From NCBI RefSeq assembly GCF_027497995.1, contig NZ_JAODBT010000001.1:2010488-2074487 (forward strand): a DNA stretch of 64,000 nucleotides, read 5' to 3'. Of the stretch, positions 8,154-17,156 are shown piece after piece. The notes under the pieces are model-generated. The model searched no databases, had not been told where the DNA came from, and was given only the letters and a program-made list of their open reading frames with translations. Each line of letters opens with the position of its first letter. Within the stretch, counting starts at the first letter, position 1. Origin of the DNA: Stenotrophomonas sp. Iso1. GTDB lineage: Bacteria; Pseudomonadota; Gammaproteobacteria; Xanthomonadales; Xanthomonadaceae. The translations under genes and the position numbers were made by a program.

Positions 8154-9589
8154 GTGGCGGGGTTTCCGTGTTCCGCAACGAGCTGCGCGCACTGGTCCGG
8201 CAACGCACGGCATTGGCGGGCATCATTTTGATGGCGCTGTTGACGATCACTGCCACCGTGGTGTCGCTCCACCACATGCAGGCGGCGGCCGAGCACCGCG
8301 CGCGGCAGCAGGCCGCAGCGCAAGCCGACTTCGAGGCCCAGCCTGATCGTCATCCGCACCGCGTGGTGCACTACGGTCATTTCGTCTATCGCCTGCCAGC
8401 GGCATTGGCCGCATTCGATCCCGGCGTCGATCCGTTCACCGGCAGCAGCATGTTTCTGGAAGGGCACCGCCAGAACACCGCCAACTTCGGAGATGTCATG
8501 CAAAGCTCGATCCTTACCCGCTTCGGCCAGCTGACACCGGCTTTCGTGCTGCAGGTGCTTGCCCCTCTGGTACTGGTGTTTCTGGGCTATGGGCTGGTGG
8601 CGCAGGAGCGTGAGCGCGGCACGCTCCGGCAACTGATGCTGCAGGGAGCAAGCAGGCGCAGCATCATCGGCGGCAAGCTGGCAGCGCTGCTGGCGGTGGC
8701 GGCGGTGTTCCTGCTGCCTGCATTCGTCGGGCTTGCAGGGTTGGCCTTTGGCACCGCCGGAGCGATGCCGGTGGCGCTGTCCGTGATGGGAGGCTACGCG
8801 CTGTACTTGTCAGTGTGGTGCCTGCTAGTCGTCGGCATCTCGGCCTTGCTGCAGCGCCGACGCGATGCGCTGCTTGCTCTGATCGGCGCCTGGGCATTGA
8901 TGGCGCTGCTGGTGCCGCGCGTTGCGCCGGACCTTGCCTATGCACTCTTCCCATTGCCGGACCGCCTACAGAATGAAGTCGGCATCGCGCGTGACCTGCG
9001 TGCGCTTGGCGACAGCCACGACCCGTCCGATCCTTACTTCGCCGGCTTCCGGCAACGGGTGCTGGATCAGTACGGCGTCAGCCGTATCGAAGAGCTGCCG
9101 GTGAACTACAAAGGCTTGCTGGCGGTCGAGGGCGAGCGCCTGACCTCCACGCTGTTCAATCGCTATGCGCAGGACAGCGCCACCCTGCAGCACCAGCAGA
9201 ATCAGCTGGTGGCAGGGTTTTCGGTGCTCAGCCCAGTGCTGGCGATCAGACAGTTGTCGATGGCGGCAGCCGCGACCGATGTGCGGGCACATCTCAGCTT
9301 TCTGGACCAGGCCGAGCGGCACCGCTATCGGATCGTGCAGCAGCTCAATCAAATGCAGGCCGACGATGTGTCCTATGCCGATGACACGGCCAGTGATGCC
9401 GGCGCGGATCAGCGCAAGCGTGTGGACAGCGCGCATTGGCATCGGATTCCCCAGTTTGCTTTCCAACCGCTTGAAACCGATGCCGTGCTGCACGCGCTGC
9501 TGACTCCGCTGCTGACGCTGTTGGGCTGGTTGCTCGTTGCCGCACTGTTGCTCGGTTTGGCATCACGCCGACTGGGGGTGGCACGATGA
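8150..9589 (+). CDS. ABC-2-type permease, DUF3526 family (first copy)
   Basis: 479 residues. The first membrane helix near residues 20-40 (LAGIILMALLTITATVVSLH) is followed by a large extracytoplasmic region and then a cluster of helices at about 140-260 (VLAPLVLVFLGYGLVA; LLAVAAVFLLPAFVGLAGLA; LYLSVWCLLVVGISAL; LIGAWALMALLVPRVAP). A second soluble region and a final helix (LLTLLGWLLVAALLLGLA) complete it. The motif QERERGTLRQLMLQGASRR after the second helix is the coupling-helix type seen in ABC-2 permeases. It overlaps both neighbours by ATGA junctions, so the ATPase and the two permeases are translationally coupled and should form one heteromeric transporter. Confidence 0.88.
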   Translation: MSGGVSVFRNELRALVRQRTALAGIILMALLTITATVVSLHHMQAAAEHRARQQAAAQADFEAQPDRHPHRVVHYGHFVYRLPAALAAFDPGVDPFTGSSMFLEGHRQNTANFGDVMQSSILTRFGQLTPAFVLQVLAPLVLVFLGYGLVAQERERGTLRQLMLQGASRRSIIGGKLAALLAVAAVFLLPAFVGLAGLAFGTAGAMPVALSVMGGYALYLSVWCLLVVGISALLQRRRDALLALIGAWALMALLVPRVAPDLAYALFPLPDRLQNEVGIARDLRALGDSHDPSDPYFAGFRQRVLDQYGVSRIEELPVNYKGLLAVEGERLTSTLFNRYAQDSATLQHQQNQLVAGFSVLSPVLAIRQLSMAAAATDVRAHLSFLDQAERHRYRIVQQLNQMQADDVSYADDTASDAGADQRKRVDSAHWHRIPQFAFQPLETDAVLHALLTPLLTLLGWLLVAALLLGLASRRLGVAR

Positions 9590-10842
9590 ATCTGTGGCTT
9601 CATGAAATCCGTTTGCTGCTGCGTTCCAAGGTAGCAATAGCATCACTGCTGTTGCTGGTGCTGCTCGGCAGCGCGAGTGTGATGTCCGGTGTGCAGCGCA
9701 TCGACAGCCAACGCGAGGCCATCGCGCGCATTGCCGCGTTGCATGGTGAAGATGCGGCCGCAGTCGCGTCGGCACACGGCGATTCCACCGATGCGGGACG
9801 CGCGGCATACTACAGCTTCCATCCCACTTGGAATTCACCGACGCCCCTGGCGTTTGCTGCCGTTGGCATGCGGGATGTCGCGCCGATCATGCTGCGTGCG
9901 CGCGCACTGGGCCTGGAAGCCCAGATCCATGACGGTGATGCATTCAACCCGGAACTTGCCCTGGCCGGCCGCTTTGATTTCGCATTTCTGCTGACGTTTC
10001 TTGCCCCGTTGTTCATCATCGCGCTGATGCATGATCTGCGCTCATCTGAAACGGAGGCGGGGCGTGAGCGCGTGTTGCGCAGCCTGCCCATGCGCATGGG
10101 CAGGCTGTATCTGCGCCGGACCGTGGTGCGGTTGGCGACGCTGTGGCTATGCATCGCCGTGCCATTCACGGTGGCTGCTATCACGCAGGGCGTGCCGTTG
10201 CTGCAGATCATCGCGGTGCTTGGATTGGCCGCGGCCTATCTGCTGTTCTGGACTGCGCTCTGCCTGCTGGTGGCTTGGCGCGGCTGGAACTCGGGTGTCA
10301 ACGCGGCCACGCTTGCAACGGCATGGGTGGTGATCGCCTTGATCGCGCCCACCGTGGCCAATGTCGCCATTGAGCGTGCCATTCCGGTGGAGCAGGGCGC
10401 TGCGATTGCACGCGCGCAGCGCGAGGCAGTGAACCACGCGTGGGATATTCCCCGCGAACAGACAATGCGCACCTTCTATGCCCGCCATCCGGAATGGAGT
10501 GAATCGGCTCCGCTGGGTGTGGACTTCCACTACAAGTGGTATCTGGCGTTCCATCAGAACGGCGACGATCATGTCGCGCCACTCGTCGCGCAATACCGTC
10601 AAGGCATCGAACGCCGTTCGTCCGCCGCATCCGCATTGGGTTGGGCACTGCCGCCCGTCGGCCTGCAGGTGGCGCTGACCCGCATGGCAGAGACGGACAT
10701 GCACGCGCACCTGGCATACCAGGACCGCATACGCGCTTACCACGCGCAGCTACGCCGCTACTTCTACGGGTTTCTGTTCACGGACAAGGAATTCCGCGTG
10801 CGTGACTACGAACAGGCGCCCCGGTTTGAACCCGAGCGCTGA
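9586..10842 (+). CDS. ABC-2-type permease, DUF3526 family (second copy)
   Basis: 418 residues, a paralogue of the preceding permease. It has an N-terminal helix (VAIASLLLLVLLGSASVMSG), a periplasmic segment and core helices around 125-265 (FLLTFLAPLFIIALMHDLRS; LCIAVPFTVAAITQGVPLL; VLGLAAAYLLFWTALCLLVA; TAWVVIALIAPTVANVAI). The ETEAGRERVLRSLPMRM segment corresponds to the coupling motif of its partner. Unlike the first copy it lacks an obvious C-terminal helix and ends in a soluble tail. The TonB receptor gene starts 49 bases after its stop. Confidence 0.87.
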   Translation: MNLWLHEIRLLLRSKVAIASLLLLVLLGSASVMSGVQRIDSQREAIARIAALHGEDAAAVASAHGDSTDAGRAAYYSFHPTWNSPTPLAFAAVGMRDVAPIMLRARALGLEAQIHDGDAFNPELALAGRFDFAFLLTFLAPLFIIALMHDLRSSETEAGRERVLRSLPMRMGRLYLRRTVVRLATLWLCIAVPFTVAAITQGVPLLQIIAVLGLAAAYLLFWTALCLLVAWRGWNSGVNAATLATAWVVIALIAPTVANVAIERAIPVEQGAAIARAQREAVNHAWDIPREQTMRTFYARHPEWSESAPLGVDFHYKWYLAFHQNGDDHVAPLVAQYRQGIERRSSAASALGWALPPVGLQVALTRMAETDMHAHLAYQDRIRAYHAQLRRYFYGFLFTDKEFRVRDYEQAPRFEPER

Positions 10843-10891
10843 GCTCGCAGCACATCGTCCCTGTCACTTTCATGAAAAAGCCACTTCACCA

Positions 10892-12937
10892 ATGAAGATC
10901 CGTATCCTCATCGCGACGATCGTCGCGTCGTTAAGTGCCCCCGTCGCCTACGCGCAGTCGTCCGATTCCGCGCTGACCCTCGGTAAGGTCGATGTGCACA
11001 AGCACAGCGAAGGCCAGCTCTCCGCACACCAAGTACTCACGTCGGTGGATGTGTTGGGCGCCGACCAGATCCAGGACAAGCAGGTTCAGCACAGCTGGGA
11101 GTTGCTCGGGCAGATGCCAGGCATCCAGCTCACTGAAACACGGCAGGGCGCCGAGTCCGGCAAGGTGAGCTTCCGCGCCTTCAACGGCGAGGGCTATCTA
11201 AATGCGATCAAGACATTGATCGATGGAGTTCCCAGCAACGTCAACAGTGGCAACCAGCGCTTCATTGACATGTTGTTTCCGCTCGAAATCAGCTACATAG
11301 AGGTTGTTCGAGGAACCAATGATCCGCGTTACGGGTTGCACAACATCGGCGGTAACGTCAATTTCGGCACCCGCCAGGGCGACAACTACACCGACGCGCG
11401 CGTGTCTTATGGCAGCTACAACACCCGTGATGCGCAGCTGGCGGTAGGCCGTGAAAGCGATGGCTTTGCGCAGAACTATTTTTTCGGCACGCAGGCGTCG
11501 GACGGTTACCGCGACCATGACCGCTCGAAGAAATACGCGGTGGGCGGCAAGTGGTTCTATGGCAGCGCCGATGACGGCATGCGCATTGGCTTAACCGCGC
11601 GCGCCTATCACCATGAGGCCGAAGAGCCCGGGTTCATGACGGAGGCCGAGCTCAAGGCTGACCGTCGTGGCTCGCAGCGTCGCAATGCGAATGACTTCGA
11701 CGACCGCGACATGCATCAGTTTGGGCTGCATGCCGATCTTACGTTGGCGCCGACAGTATTCCTGAGTAGCAAGCTTTACTACAACCGCTACGAGGACAGC
11801 CGCCAGGTAACCTTCAGCGATCTGCCCACCGGCAATGCGCCACGGCAACGACGTGTGTGGGACGAGACGCAGGCCGGGATGCTGACCGCGCTGACCTGGC
11901 AGGCCAGGGACGAACTGACACTGGAAGCAGGCGTGAACTACGAGCATCAGGACAACGGCTACATCCGGCAACGGTTTAGCTACAGCGAGCCTACCGATTT
12001 CGACGCACCGCCGGCACGCGTGCAGAACGATGACCGCCACACGTTCGACAATTGGGGCGCCTATGTGCAGGCCATCTATCAGCCAACTGAAGGCTTGAAG
12101 ATCGTGCCGGCCTATCGGGTTGATCGCTTTAGTGGAGACACGCGCTTGCCGGGTGGCGTGACGGGCACGCTGCAGCGTTACGGCACTATCGGCCAGCCCA
12201 AGCTGAGCGTGGTGCAGTCGCTCGGGGCGCGGGCCAATGTGTACGCGAACTGGGGCCGCACCTTCCAGGTGCTGACCGGTTCCACCGCGCCGGCCTATCT
12301 CACAGCCGGTCAGGCAGTCATGCGGCCATCCACCAACACCGGCATGGAGGTCGGCCTGAAGTTCAGCCCGTTCGCCGGCAGCCAGGCACGCTTGGCGGTG
12401 TGGCAACAGGACGCGGAGAACGAAACGTCCAACATGCCGGCGACCGGCACCACCGTCACTCTTGGCAAGACCCGCCGTCGCGGCGGTGATGCACAGGCAA
12501 GCGCACAGCTTGGCGACAAGTGGACGGTGTGGGCATCACATGCCTATCAAGAGGCGAAAATCGTGCGAGATGGTCGCGACGGCGCGTTGTCGCTGAAGGG
12601 ACGCGAAGTTGCAGCGGTCCCCCGTCGTATCAGCAACATTGGCCTGGAGTACCAGGCCACACCCGCGCTCCAGCTGGGCCTGCAGGGAAGGGCCCAGGGT
12701 GATTATTACCTGGAAGAGCGCAATGGGACGGGCAAGTACGGTGATTTCGCCGTGCTGGATCTGAGTGCGAAGTACCAGATCAGCCCAACGTTGAACGTGG
12801 ACATGCAGATCAGGAACGTCACGGACCGTGAGTACGCTTATGTATGGTACGACAGCTTCTTCTGGACGCAGGTCCAACCTATGTTCTCACCTGCGGCGGG
12901 GCGTTCAATTTACGTCGGGTTGAGCATGAGGCTTTGA
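10892..12937 (+). CDS. TonB-dependent outer-membrane receptor (possible metal receptor)
   Basis: The ATG at 10892 is chosen because it opens a standard signal peptide (MKIRILIATIVASLSAPVAYA, cleaved before QSSDSA), giving 681 residues; the longer frame from 10802 overlaps the permease and is not needed. The TonB box region is near LTLGKVDVH, the plug contains ELLGQMPGIQLTE and YIEVVRGTNDPRYG, and a beta-barrel follows. There is no STN domain, so it is not a transducing receptor. It is the last gene of the ATPase-permease-permease-receptor operon behind a Zur-like site. A role in uptake of a zinc or other metal chelate is inferred from this context. Confidence 0.9.
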   Translation: MKIRILIATIVASLSAPVAYAQSSDSALTLGKVDVHKHSEGQLSAHQVLTSVDVLGADQIQDKQVQHSWELLGQMPGIQLTETRQGAESGKVSFRAFNGEGYLNAIKTLIDGVPSNVNSGNQRFIDMLFPLEISYIEVVRGTNDPRYGLHNIGGNVNFGTRQGDNYTDARVSYGSYNTRDAQLAVGRESDGFAQNYFFGTQASDGYRDHDRSKKYAVGGKWFYGSADDGMRIGLTARAYHHEAEEPGFMTEAELKADRRGSQRRNANDFDDRDMHQFGLHADLTLAPTVFLSSKLYYNRYEDSRQVTFSDLPTGNAPRQRRVWDETQAGMLTALTWQARDELTLEAGVNYEHQDNGYIRQRFSYSEPTDFDAPPARVQNDDRHTFDNWGAYVQAIYQPTEGLKIVPAYRVDRFSGDTRLPGGVTGTLQRYGTIGQPKLSVVQSLGARANVYANWGRTFQVLTGSTAPAYLTAGQAVMRPSTNTGMEVGLKFSPFAGSQARLAVWQQDAENETSNMPATGTTVTLGKTRRRGGDAQASAQLGDKWTVWASHAYQEAKIVRDGRDGALSLKGREVAAVPRRISNIGLEYQATPALQLGLQGRAQGDYYLEERNGTGKYGDFAVLDLSAKYQISPTLNVDMQIRNVTDREYAYVWYDSFFWTQVQPMFSPAAGRSIYVGLSMRL

Positions 12938-13569
12938 TTGACGACTCGCCTAGGTGTGATCTCTGAGTAGGTTGTTCATCCGGGGTATCTCTGGAAGATG
13001 TGGAGTACGAAGCCAAGCGCGTCTCAGGAGCCGCCGGTTGAACCTGCCAAAAAATGCCAATTTAAGCCCTCGCCGTCGAGCCCTCCTTTGCGGGCCGCAT
13101 CCACGTGCAGGGTCTGCACGTGATAAGGGCTGGCATCCGGTCGCAGAGCTCGTTGTTTTGCGCCCTCGATAACTGCCTGCACGACCTCAGTGCGGCCGCG
13201 AACATGTTTTCCACCGAGGTTTGGGTGGCGTTACCGAACGGGCCCGAGCAGATGTCCAAGTAGCCGTTGTCCATGGTCAGCTAACCCCCCAACAGGCCGG
13301 TGTTGGGATGGTGGCCGGGCCGCAACATCGGCCAGCGACGCTCTTGGCGCGATCAACGGCAAAGTACTTACTAGACTGATCGCTTGGGCTAGGTTACTCA
13401 CTACTACGCCACCGAAGAGCTACCCAACGGCAAAATAGGTCGCTTGTCCGTGCTGCGTATTGGGAACACGCATAGGTCACCTCAGAGTCTTTCGGGACGT
13501 CCGGATCTGTAATGATTGGTTAAGTACCCACGAGGATCGATGCGTAGAAACTCGTGGGCGAAGATAAGA
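12938..13569. other. Gene-poor stretch with decayed sequence
   Basis: No frame here gives a convincing product. Short readable runs occur in different plus frames separated by stops, for example MFSTEVWVALPNGPEQMSK near 13204-13260 and VTHYYATEELPNGKIGRLS near 13390-13450, which look like remains of a broken gene that I cannot assign. A hairpin with arms CCCACGAG/CTCGTGGG lies near 13528-13557 but lacks a T-run. The decay fits a past deletion that also produced the chimeric gene next door. Confidence 0.4.
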
Positions 13570-14517
13570 CTAGCCTAGCGTTTCACCAAGCCACTGTTGC
13601 ACGCTCCTCGGAGCGATACCGAACAACGCCTGCGCACTGGTGTCGTGAGAGATCGTATTGGTCGGGCTGCTCTGCAGTGCGCCGTAGAAGGCGGCAATGG
13701 CAGCGGACGCAGGACCGATCAGCGGTTCAATCATCGCGCCGAATGCTTCGGGTGTAATGCTTTCAAAGGCTACATCGCGCCCCAAGTGACGCTGGAAACC
13801 TGTGGCGAGATCTTCTCCGAGCAACCCGGGCAACTGGCCCACGCCAACAACGCCACTCACCGACGTTTGCTCGAAGAGCCGCTCGGCAACCTCGGCTACG
13901 TCGAAGTGAGAGCTCCAGGACACCGGCGCGATCTCCCCGTACCAGGCATCCAGCTGCACCTCGATGGATTGGGCTGGCATGCCCTGCCAGCGAACCGCAC
14001 CGGTACGTTGCACCTGCACCGGGTAGTAACGCTGCCGGCCGGGCACCAGGAACTGCAGGGCCAGGCGCTCGCCCTGCATCAGCCGCTGCCAGTGGCTGCG
14101 TACGGCAGCGTCGAAACCCGCATCGATCACTGCATCGGCCGGAAGTGGCAGCCGCTGCGTGCGCGTTCTTGCTTGCGTGTCCTCCTTCCAGCTCAGTTGC
14201 ACGCCGCTGTCGGTTATCTCGATGCTTGCCGCCTGGCCGCTGCGGCGGTCTTCCAGCCGATAACCGGGTGCCTGAACCGGGCCGCTGACCCTCAACTGCT
14301 TGCGCGCGAAGGGCTCGCCGCCGGGGCACAGGTACTGCACCCAGCGCTCGCCTGCTTCACCGGCGCCGCGCTGCCAGTGCACTTCCCGGTAGGCGACGGT
14401 GCCGGCCGTGGTGGTGGCAACGCCTTCGCTGCGCAACAGCGGCGCGGCCGATGCCGCCAAGGGCAGGCACAACAACAGGCAGACCATGCGCATGGTGGCA
14501 TCCGGTGTCGAATGCAC
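13570..14517 (-). CDS. Chimeric protein: DUF3108-like secreted N-terminus joined to NmrA-like C-terminus
   Basis: 315 residues; an internal ATG at codon 9 or 11 (MRMVCLLLCLPLAASA) may be the true start and opens a signal peptide. Residues about 25-193 look like a periplasmic DUF3108-type protein, up to RYYPVQVQRTGAVRW and VQLDAWYG, where such proteins normally continue with a beta-rich C-terminus. From about residue 200 (SHFDVAEVAERLFEQ; ATGFQRHLGRDVAFESITPE; EAFGAMIEPLIG) the sequence instead resembles the last third of NmrA-like NAD(P)-binding proteins (DIAEVAARxL, LGRPVxYxxxPxEAF). An NmrA-like cytosolic piece after a secreted domain makes no functional sense, so I infer an in-frame deletion fusion with its joint near 13917-13940. 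It is divergent from the RpoE-ChrR operon. Confidence 0.6.
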   Translation of the reverse strand: MHSTPDATMRMVCLLLCLPLAASAAPLLRSEGVATTTAGTVAYREVHWQRGAGEAGERWVQYLCPGGEPFARKQLRVSGPVQAPGYRLEDRRSGQAASIEITDSGVQLSWKEDTQARTRTQRLPLPADAVIDAGFDAAVRSHWQRLMQGERLALQFLVPGRQRYYPVQVQRTGAVRWQGMPAQSIEVQLDAWYGEIAPVSWSSHFDVAEVAERLFEQTSVSGVVGVGQLPGLLGEDLATGFQRHLGRDVAFESITPEAFGAMIEPLIGPASAAIAAFYGALQSSPTNTISHDTSAQALFGIAPRSVQQWLGETLG

Positions 14518-14706
14518 TGCCTACGCGCGGGGCCGTCGATTGGATGCAGGCAGCGAGTGCATCCAATTGCCGCTGCCGTGCGTAGCAAGGACACCACATT
14601 CACTCCAACGCCGCCCACGCAGATGTACCCTGACCCCGGCAAAGCCCCTTCCCCTTTCGACACCGCGCGGATCGTGTCCAGTTCACAGCAGCTGAGCAAA
14701 GAGCCA

Positions 14707-15246
14707 ATGAACTGGACCGGCGACATGGACGGTGTGGCGCGGCTGCGTGACCGCGACTGTTTCATGCGCATATACGACCATTTCATGCCGCGCCTGTGCG
14801 TCTACCTGCGTGGCTTGGGCGACCCCGCGGCAGTGGCCGAGGAGCTGGCGCAGGAATGCCTGTTGCGGCTGTGGCTGCGCGCGGCTGACTACGACCCGGC
14901 GCAGGGCGCGCTGAGCACCTGGCTGTACCGCATCGCGCGCAACCTGCATATCGACCGCGTGCGCCATGAGCGCAGCTGGACGCTGGTGCAGGCAGCCGTG
15001 GAAAACGCCGCTGCCAGCGACGTGCTTGAGCGCAGCAGTGCCGAGCAGTTCGCCGACCACGCACGGCTGCGGCAACGCATCAACGTACTCTCCGCCGTGC
15101 AGGCGCGGCTGGTGCGGATGTCCTATTTCGAGGCGAAGAGCCACGGCGAGATCGCACAGGCGTTGGGGATGCCCTTGGGAACGGTGAAGTCACATCTGCG
15201 GCGGGCGTTCCTGCTGCTGCAGTCCAAGGTCGGGGGTGCGGCATGA
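14707..15246 (+). CDS. RpoE-type ECF sigma factor (ChrR-controlled)
   Basis: 179 residues from ATG 14707, which follows an AAAGAG motif; the frame is open much further upstream, but that part is antisense to the chimeric gene. Region 2 is RIYDHFMPRLCVYLRGLGDP with AEELAQECLLRLWLRA. Region 4 is LSAVQARLVRMSYFEAKSHG with the HTH EIAQALGMPLGTVKSHLRRA. The stop overlaps the ATG of a ChrR-type anti-sigma gene (ATGA), the arrangement of RpoE-ChrR systems that respond to singlet oxygen and organic peroxides. Linked genes downstream encode a Rossmann-fold protein and TspO. Confidence 0.92.
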   Translation: MNWTGDMDGVARLRDRDCFMRIYDHFMPRLCVYLRGLGDPAAVAEELAQECLLRLWLRAADYDPAQGALSTWLYRIARNLHIDRVRHERSWTLVQAAVENAAASDVLERSSAEQFADHARLRQRINVLSAVQARLVRMSYFEAKSHGEIAQALGMPLGTVKSHLRRAFLLLQSKVGGAA

Positions 15247-15923
15247 ATCCGCATCACCACCTGCACGAATCGACCTTGATGAGCTATGCCGCCGGTGCCC
15301 TGCAGGCGCCGTTGAGCATCGTTGCCGGCGCCCATCTTGAGCAGTGCCCACACTGCCGCAAGCGCCTGCGTGAAGCCGAAGCGGTCGGCTCGGCATTGCT
15401 TGAACAAACCCAGCCCGTGCTTGAGGAAGCGCGGCGCGAAACGCTGCGTGCTGCCATGCTGGCGCAGCTGATGGAGCCCAGCACGACCGCGATGCCGGAG
15501 CAGGCGCCAGAGCGCCCCTTGCCGCCAGAGCGCCCGCAGGCCGACCCGGAGTATCTGCCGGCATCGCTGCACCCTTACTTCGGTGATTCGCTGGGTAGCC
15601 TGCGTTGGCGTTGGATGGCGCCGGGTGTGCATTGCATCCGTGCGAAGCAGATGCCGTCCCTGATCATGCTGAAGATCGCGCCGGGCAAGTGCCTGCCGAT
15701 GCACAGTCATGGCCGCAGTGAACTCACACAGATCCTGCGCGGCTCGTACAACGATGCCTTGGGCTTGTTCGCGCCCGGCGACGTGGCAGACCTGGATGGC
15801 GACGTCGAGCACCAGCCGGTAACGGCACCCGGTGTGCCATGCATCTGCGTGTCGGCGCTGGATGCACCGTTGGTGTTCAGTGGCTGGTTGGCGCGCAAAG
15901 TGCAGCGCTTCGTCAAACTCTAG
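15243..15923 (+). CDS. chrR: ChrR-like zinc anti-sigma factor with cupin domain
   Basis: 226 residues. The N-terminal anti-sigma (ZAS) domain carries the zinc motif H31-x3-C35-x2-C38 (HLEQCPHC), with an additional histidine-rich start (HHHLH) supplying the usual fourth ligand. A Pro/Glu-rich linker (about 83-103) leads to a cupin domain with the metal motif H154-S-H156...E160 and H190, as in ChrR C-terminal domains. It binds and inhibits the sigma factor encoded just upstream. In the family, singlet oxygen signalling through the cupin leads to release or degradation. Confidence 0.92.
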   Translation: MNPHHHLHESTLMSYAAGALQAPLSIVAGAHLEQCPHCRKRLREAEAVGSALLEQTQPVLEEARRETLRAAMLAQLMEPSTTAMPEQAPERPLPPERPQADPEYLPASLHPYFGDSLGSLRWRWMAPGVHCIRAKQMPSLIMLKIAPGKCLPMHSHGRSELTQILRGSYNDALGLFAPGDVADLDGDVEHQPVTAPGVPCICVSALDAPLVFSGWLARKVQRFVKL

Positions 15924-15942
15924 TTCGCACGGGACGCAAGCG

Positions 15943-16626
15943 ATGAACGATGCCGGACGCCTGAAGATCGTGTTGACCGGGGCCAGTGGGCTGGTCGGTC
16001 AGGGCGTGGCATTGGCCTGCGCCGGTTCCGCGCACGTCAAGCGCACGGTCGCGCTGGTGCGGCGTGCGGGCGGGCTGGTGACGGCGACCGAGGAGTTGGT
16101 GCTGGAGGACTTCCAGCAGGCACACCGCCGGCGCGCCGATCTGGTCGGCTTCGATGCCTGCTTCTATTGCGCAGGTGCGGCACCGGTTGGCACTGCGGAA
16201 GAGGAGTACCGGCGAGTCACGCTGGACACCACGCTGGCGGTTGCGCAGACCTGGTTTGCAGCCAATCCACAGGGCATGTTCCTGTATGTATCAGGTGCCC
16301 ACGCCAACCCTGAAAGCCACATCATGCCGCTGCGCATCAAGGGCGAGACCGAACAGGCATTGGTGCAGCTGCCAGGACGGACGGTGATGCTGCGGCCGGG
16401 TGGCGTGCGCCCGGTTACCGGCACGGGCACCCGCCATAGGCTGTTGAAGCCACTGTATGTGCTCGGCGGGCCGCTGATGCAGCTGGCAGGCGCTGCGCTG
16501 CCGTCGATGGTGACCAGCAACCTGAGCGTTGGCCGCGCGATGATCGCGCTGGCGCGCATGCGTGATCCACCGGATGTGGTGGAATGCGCGCAGATAAACC
16601 AGCTTGGAGATGCCGACGCGGCGTGA
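15943..16626 (+). CDS. NAD(P)-binding Rossmann-fold protein (SDR/epimerase-like)
   Basis: 227 residues from ATG 15943, 19 bases after chrR; the longer upstream frame overlaps chrR and is rejected. The nucleotide-binding motif TGASGLVGQG (GxxGxxG type) sits at residues about 13-22 after a beta strand KIVLTG. A later CAGAAPVGTAEEEYRRVTLD and FLYVSGAHANPES correspond to the active-site strand of extended SDRs, although the YxxxK catalytic pair is not evident, so it may bind the cofactor without classical activity. Its position in the RpoE-ChrR cluster suggests a member of the photo-oxidative stress regulon. Confidence 0.8.
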   Translation: MNDAGRLKIVLTGASGLVGQGVALACAGSAHVKRTVALVRRAGGLVTATEELVLEDFQQAHRRRADLVGFDACFYCAGAAPVGTAEEEYRRVTLDTTLAVAQTWFAANPQGMFLYVSGAHANPESHIMPLRIKGETEQALVQLPGRTVMLRPGGVRPVTGTGTRHRLLKPLYVLGGPLMQLAGAALPSMVTSNLSVGRAMIALARMRDPPDVVECAQINQLGDADAA

Positions 16627-16670
16627 TCCTGCAAGTGCAATGCAGTGCATAGGCTGCAGAATTCGCCTGC

Positions 16671-17156
16671 TTACAACAGCCCTGGATTCGCCTGCCAGAC
16701 CGCATGGTTGAGCACGCTGGCAAAGCTCACCCACGCGAGGTAGGGCAGCAGCAGGCAGGCCGCCAGCTTATGAATGCGCCAGAACGCAATCAGCGTGGCA
16801 ACGATCAACACCAGTAGGAGCAGGATGTCGGCAAAGGCTAGCGCACCTTGTTTCCAGCCGAAGAACAGCCAGCTCCACAAGGTGTTGAGGCTCAGCTGCA
16901 GCAGGTACAGCATCAAGGCCGGTGCTGCCGCGCGCCAACCGCGTTCGCGCCAGACAAGGAATGCCGCCAGCGCCATCAGTGCATACAGTGCGGACCACAC
17001 CGGCCCGAACAGGCTAGCCGGTGGTGCCCATGCAGGCAGCGCAAGATTGGCGTAGAAACTGGCGGCAGAGATGGAGGCGCGTGCGCCCAGCGCAGCGGCA
17101 AGGAAGGTGATCAAGGCCCAGCCCGAAAGTCCAAGTAGTTGTCCGCGCATCTGCAT
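16671..17156 (-). CDS. tspO: TspO/MBR family protein
   Basis: Five hydrophobic helices and the tryptophan-rich TspO signature: YANLALPAWAPPASLFGPVW, SALYALMALAAFLVW, LSLNTLWSWLFFGWKQGALA and a last helix ending near FASVLNHAVWQANPG. The start is taken at ATG 17156 (MQMRGQLLG; 17150 is also possible) because the longer frame to 17225 adds a basic tail unlike the family; this gives 161 residues. TspO proteins are membrane tetrapyrrole-binding proteins linked to oxidative and light stress, which fits the neighbouring RpoE-ChrR genes. It is convergent with the Rossmann-fold gene. Confidence 0.93.
   Translation of the reverse strand: MQMRGQLLGLSGWALITFLAAALGARASISAASFYANLALPAWAPPASLFGPVWSALYALMALAAFLVWRERGWRAAAPALMLYLLQLSLNTLWSWLFFGWKQGALAFADILLLLVLIVATLIAFWRIHKLAACLLLPYLAWVSFASVLNHAVWQANPGLL

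Noticed and set aside
12936-13558. Hairpins near 13105 and 13528 as terminators of the TonB operon
   Set aside because: No T-run follows either stem and both are distant from the receptor stop codon, so they are not counted as terminators.
13597-14706. Upstream extension of the RpoE-type sigma factor frame
   Set aside because: It is antisense to the gene at 13570-14517, adds more than 350 residues absent from the family, and a good start with AAAGAG lies at 14707.
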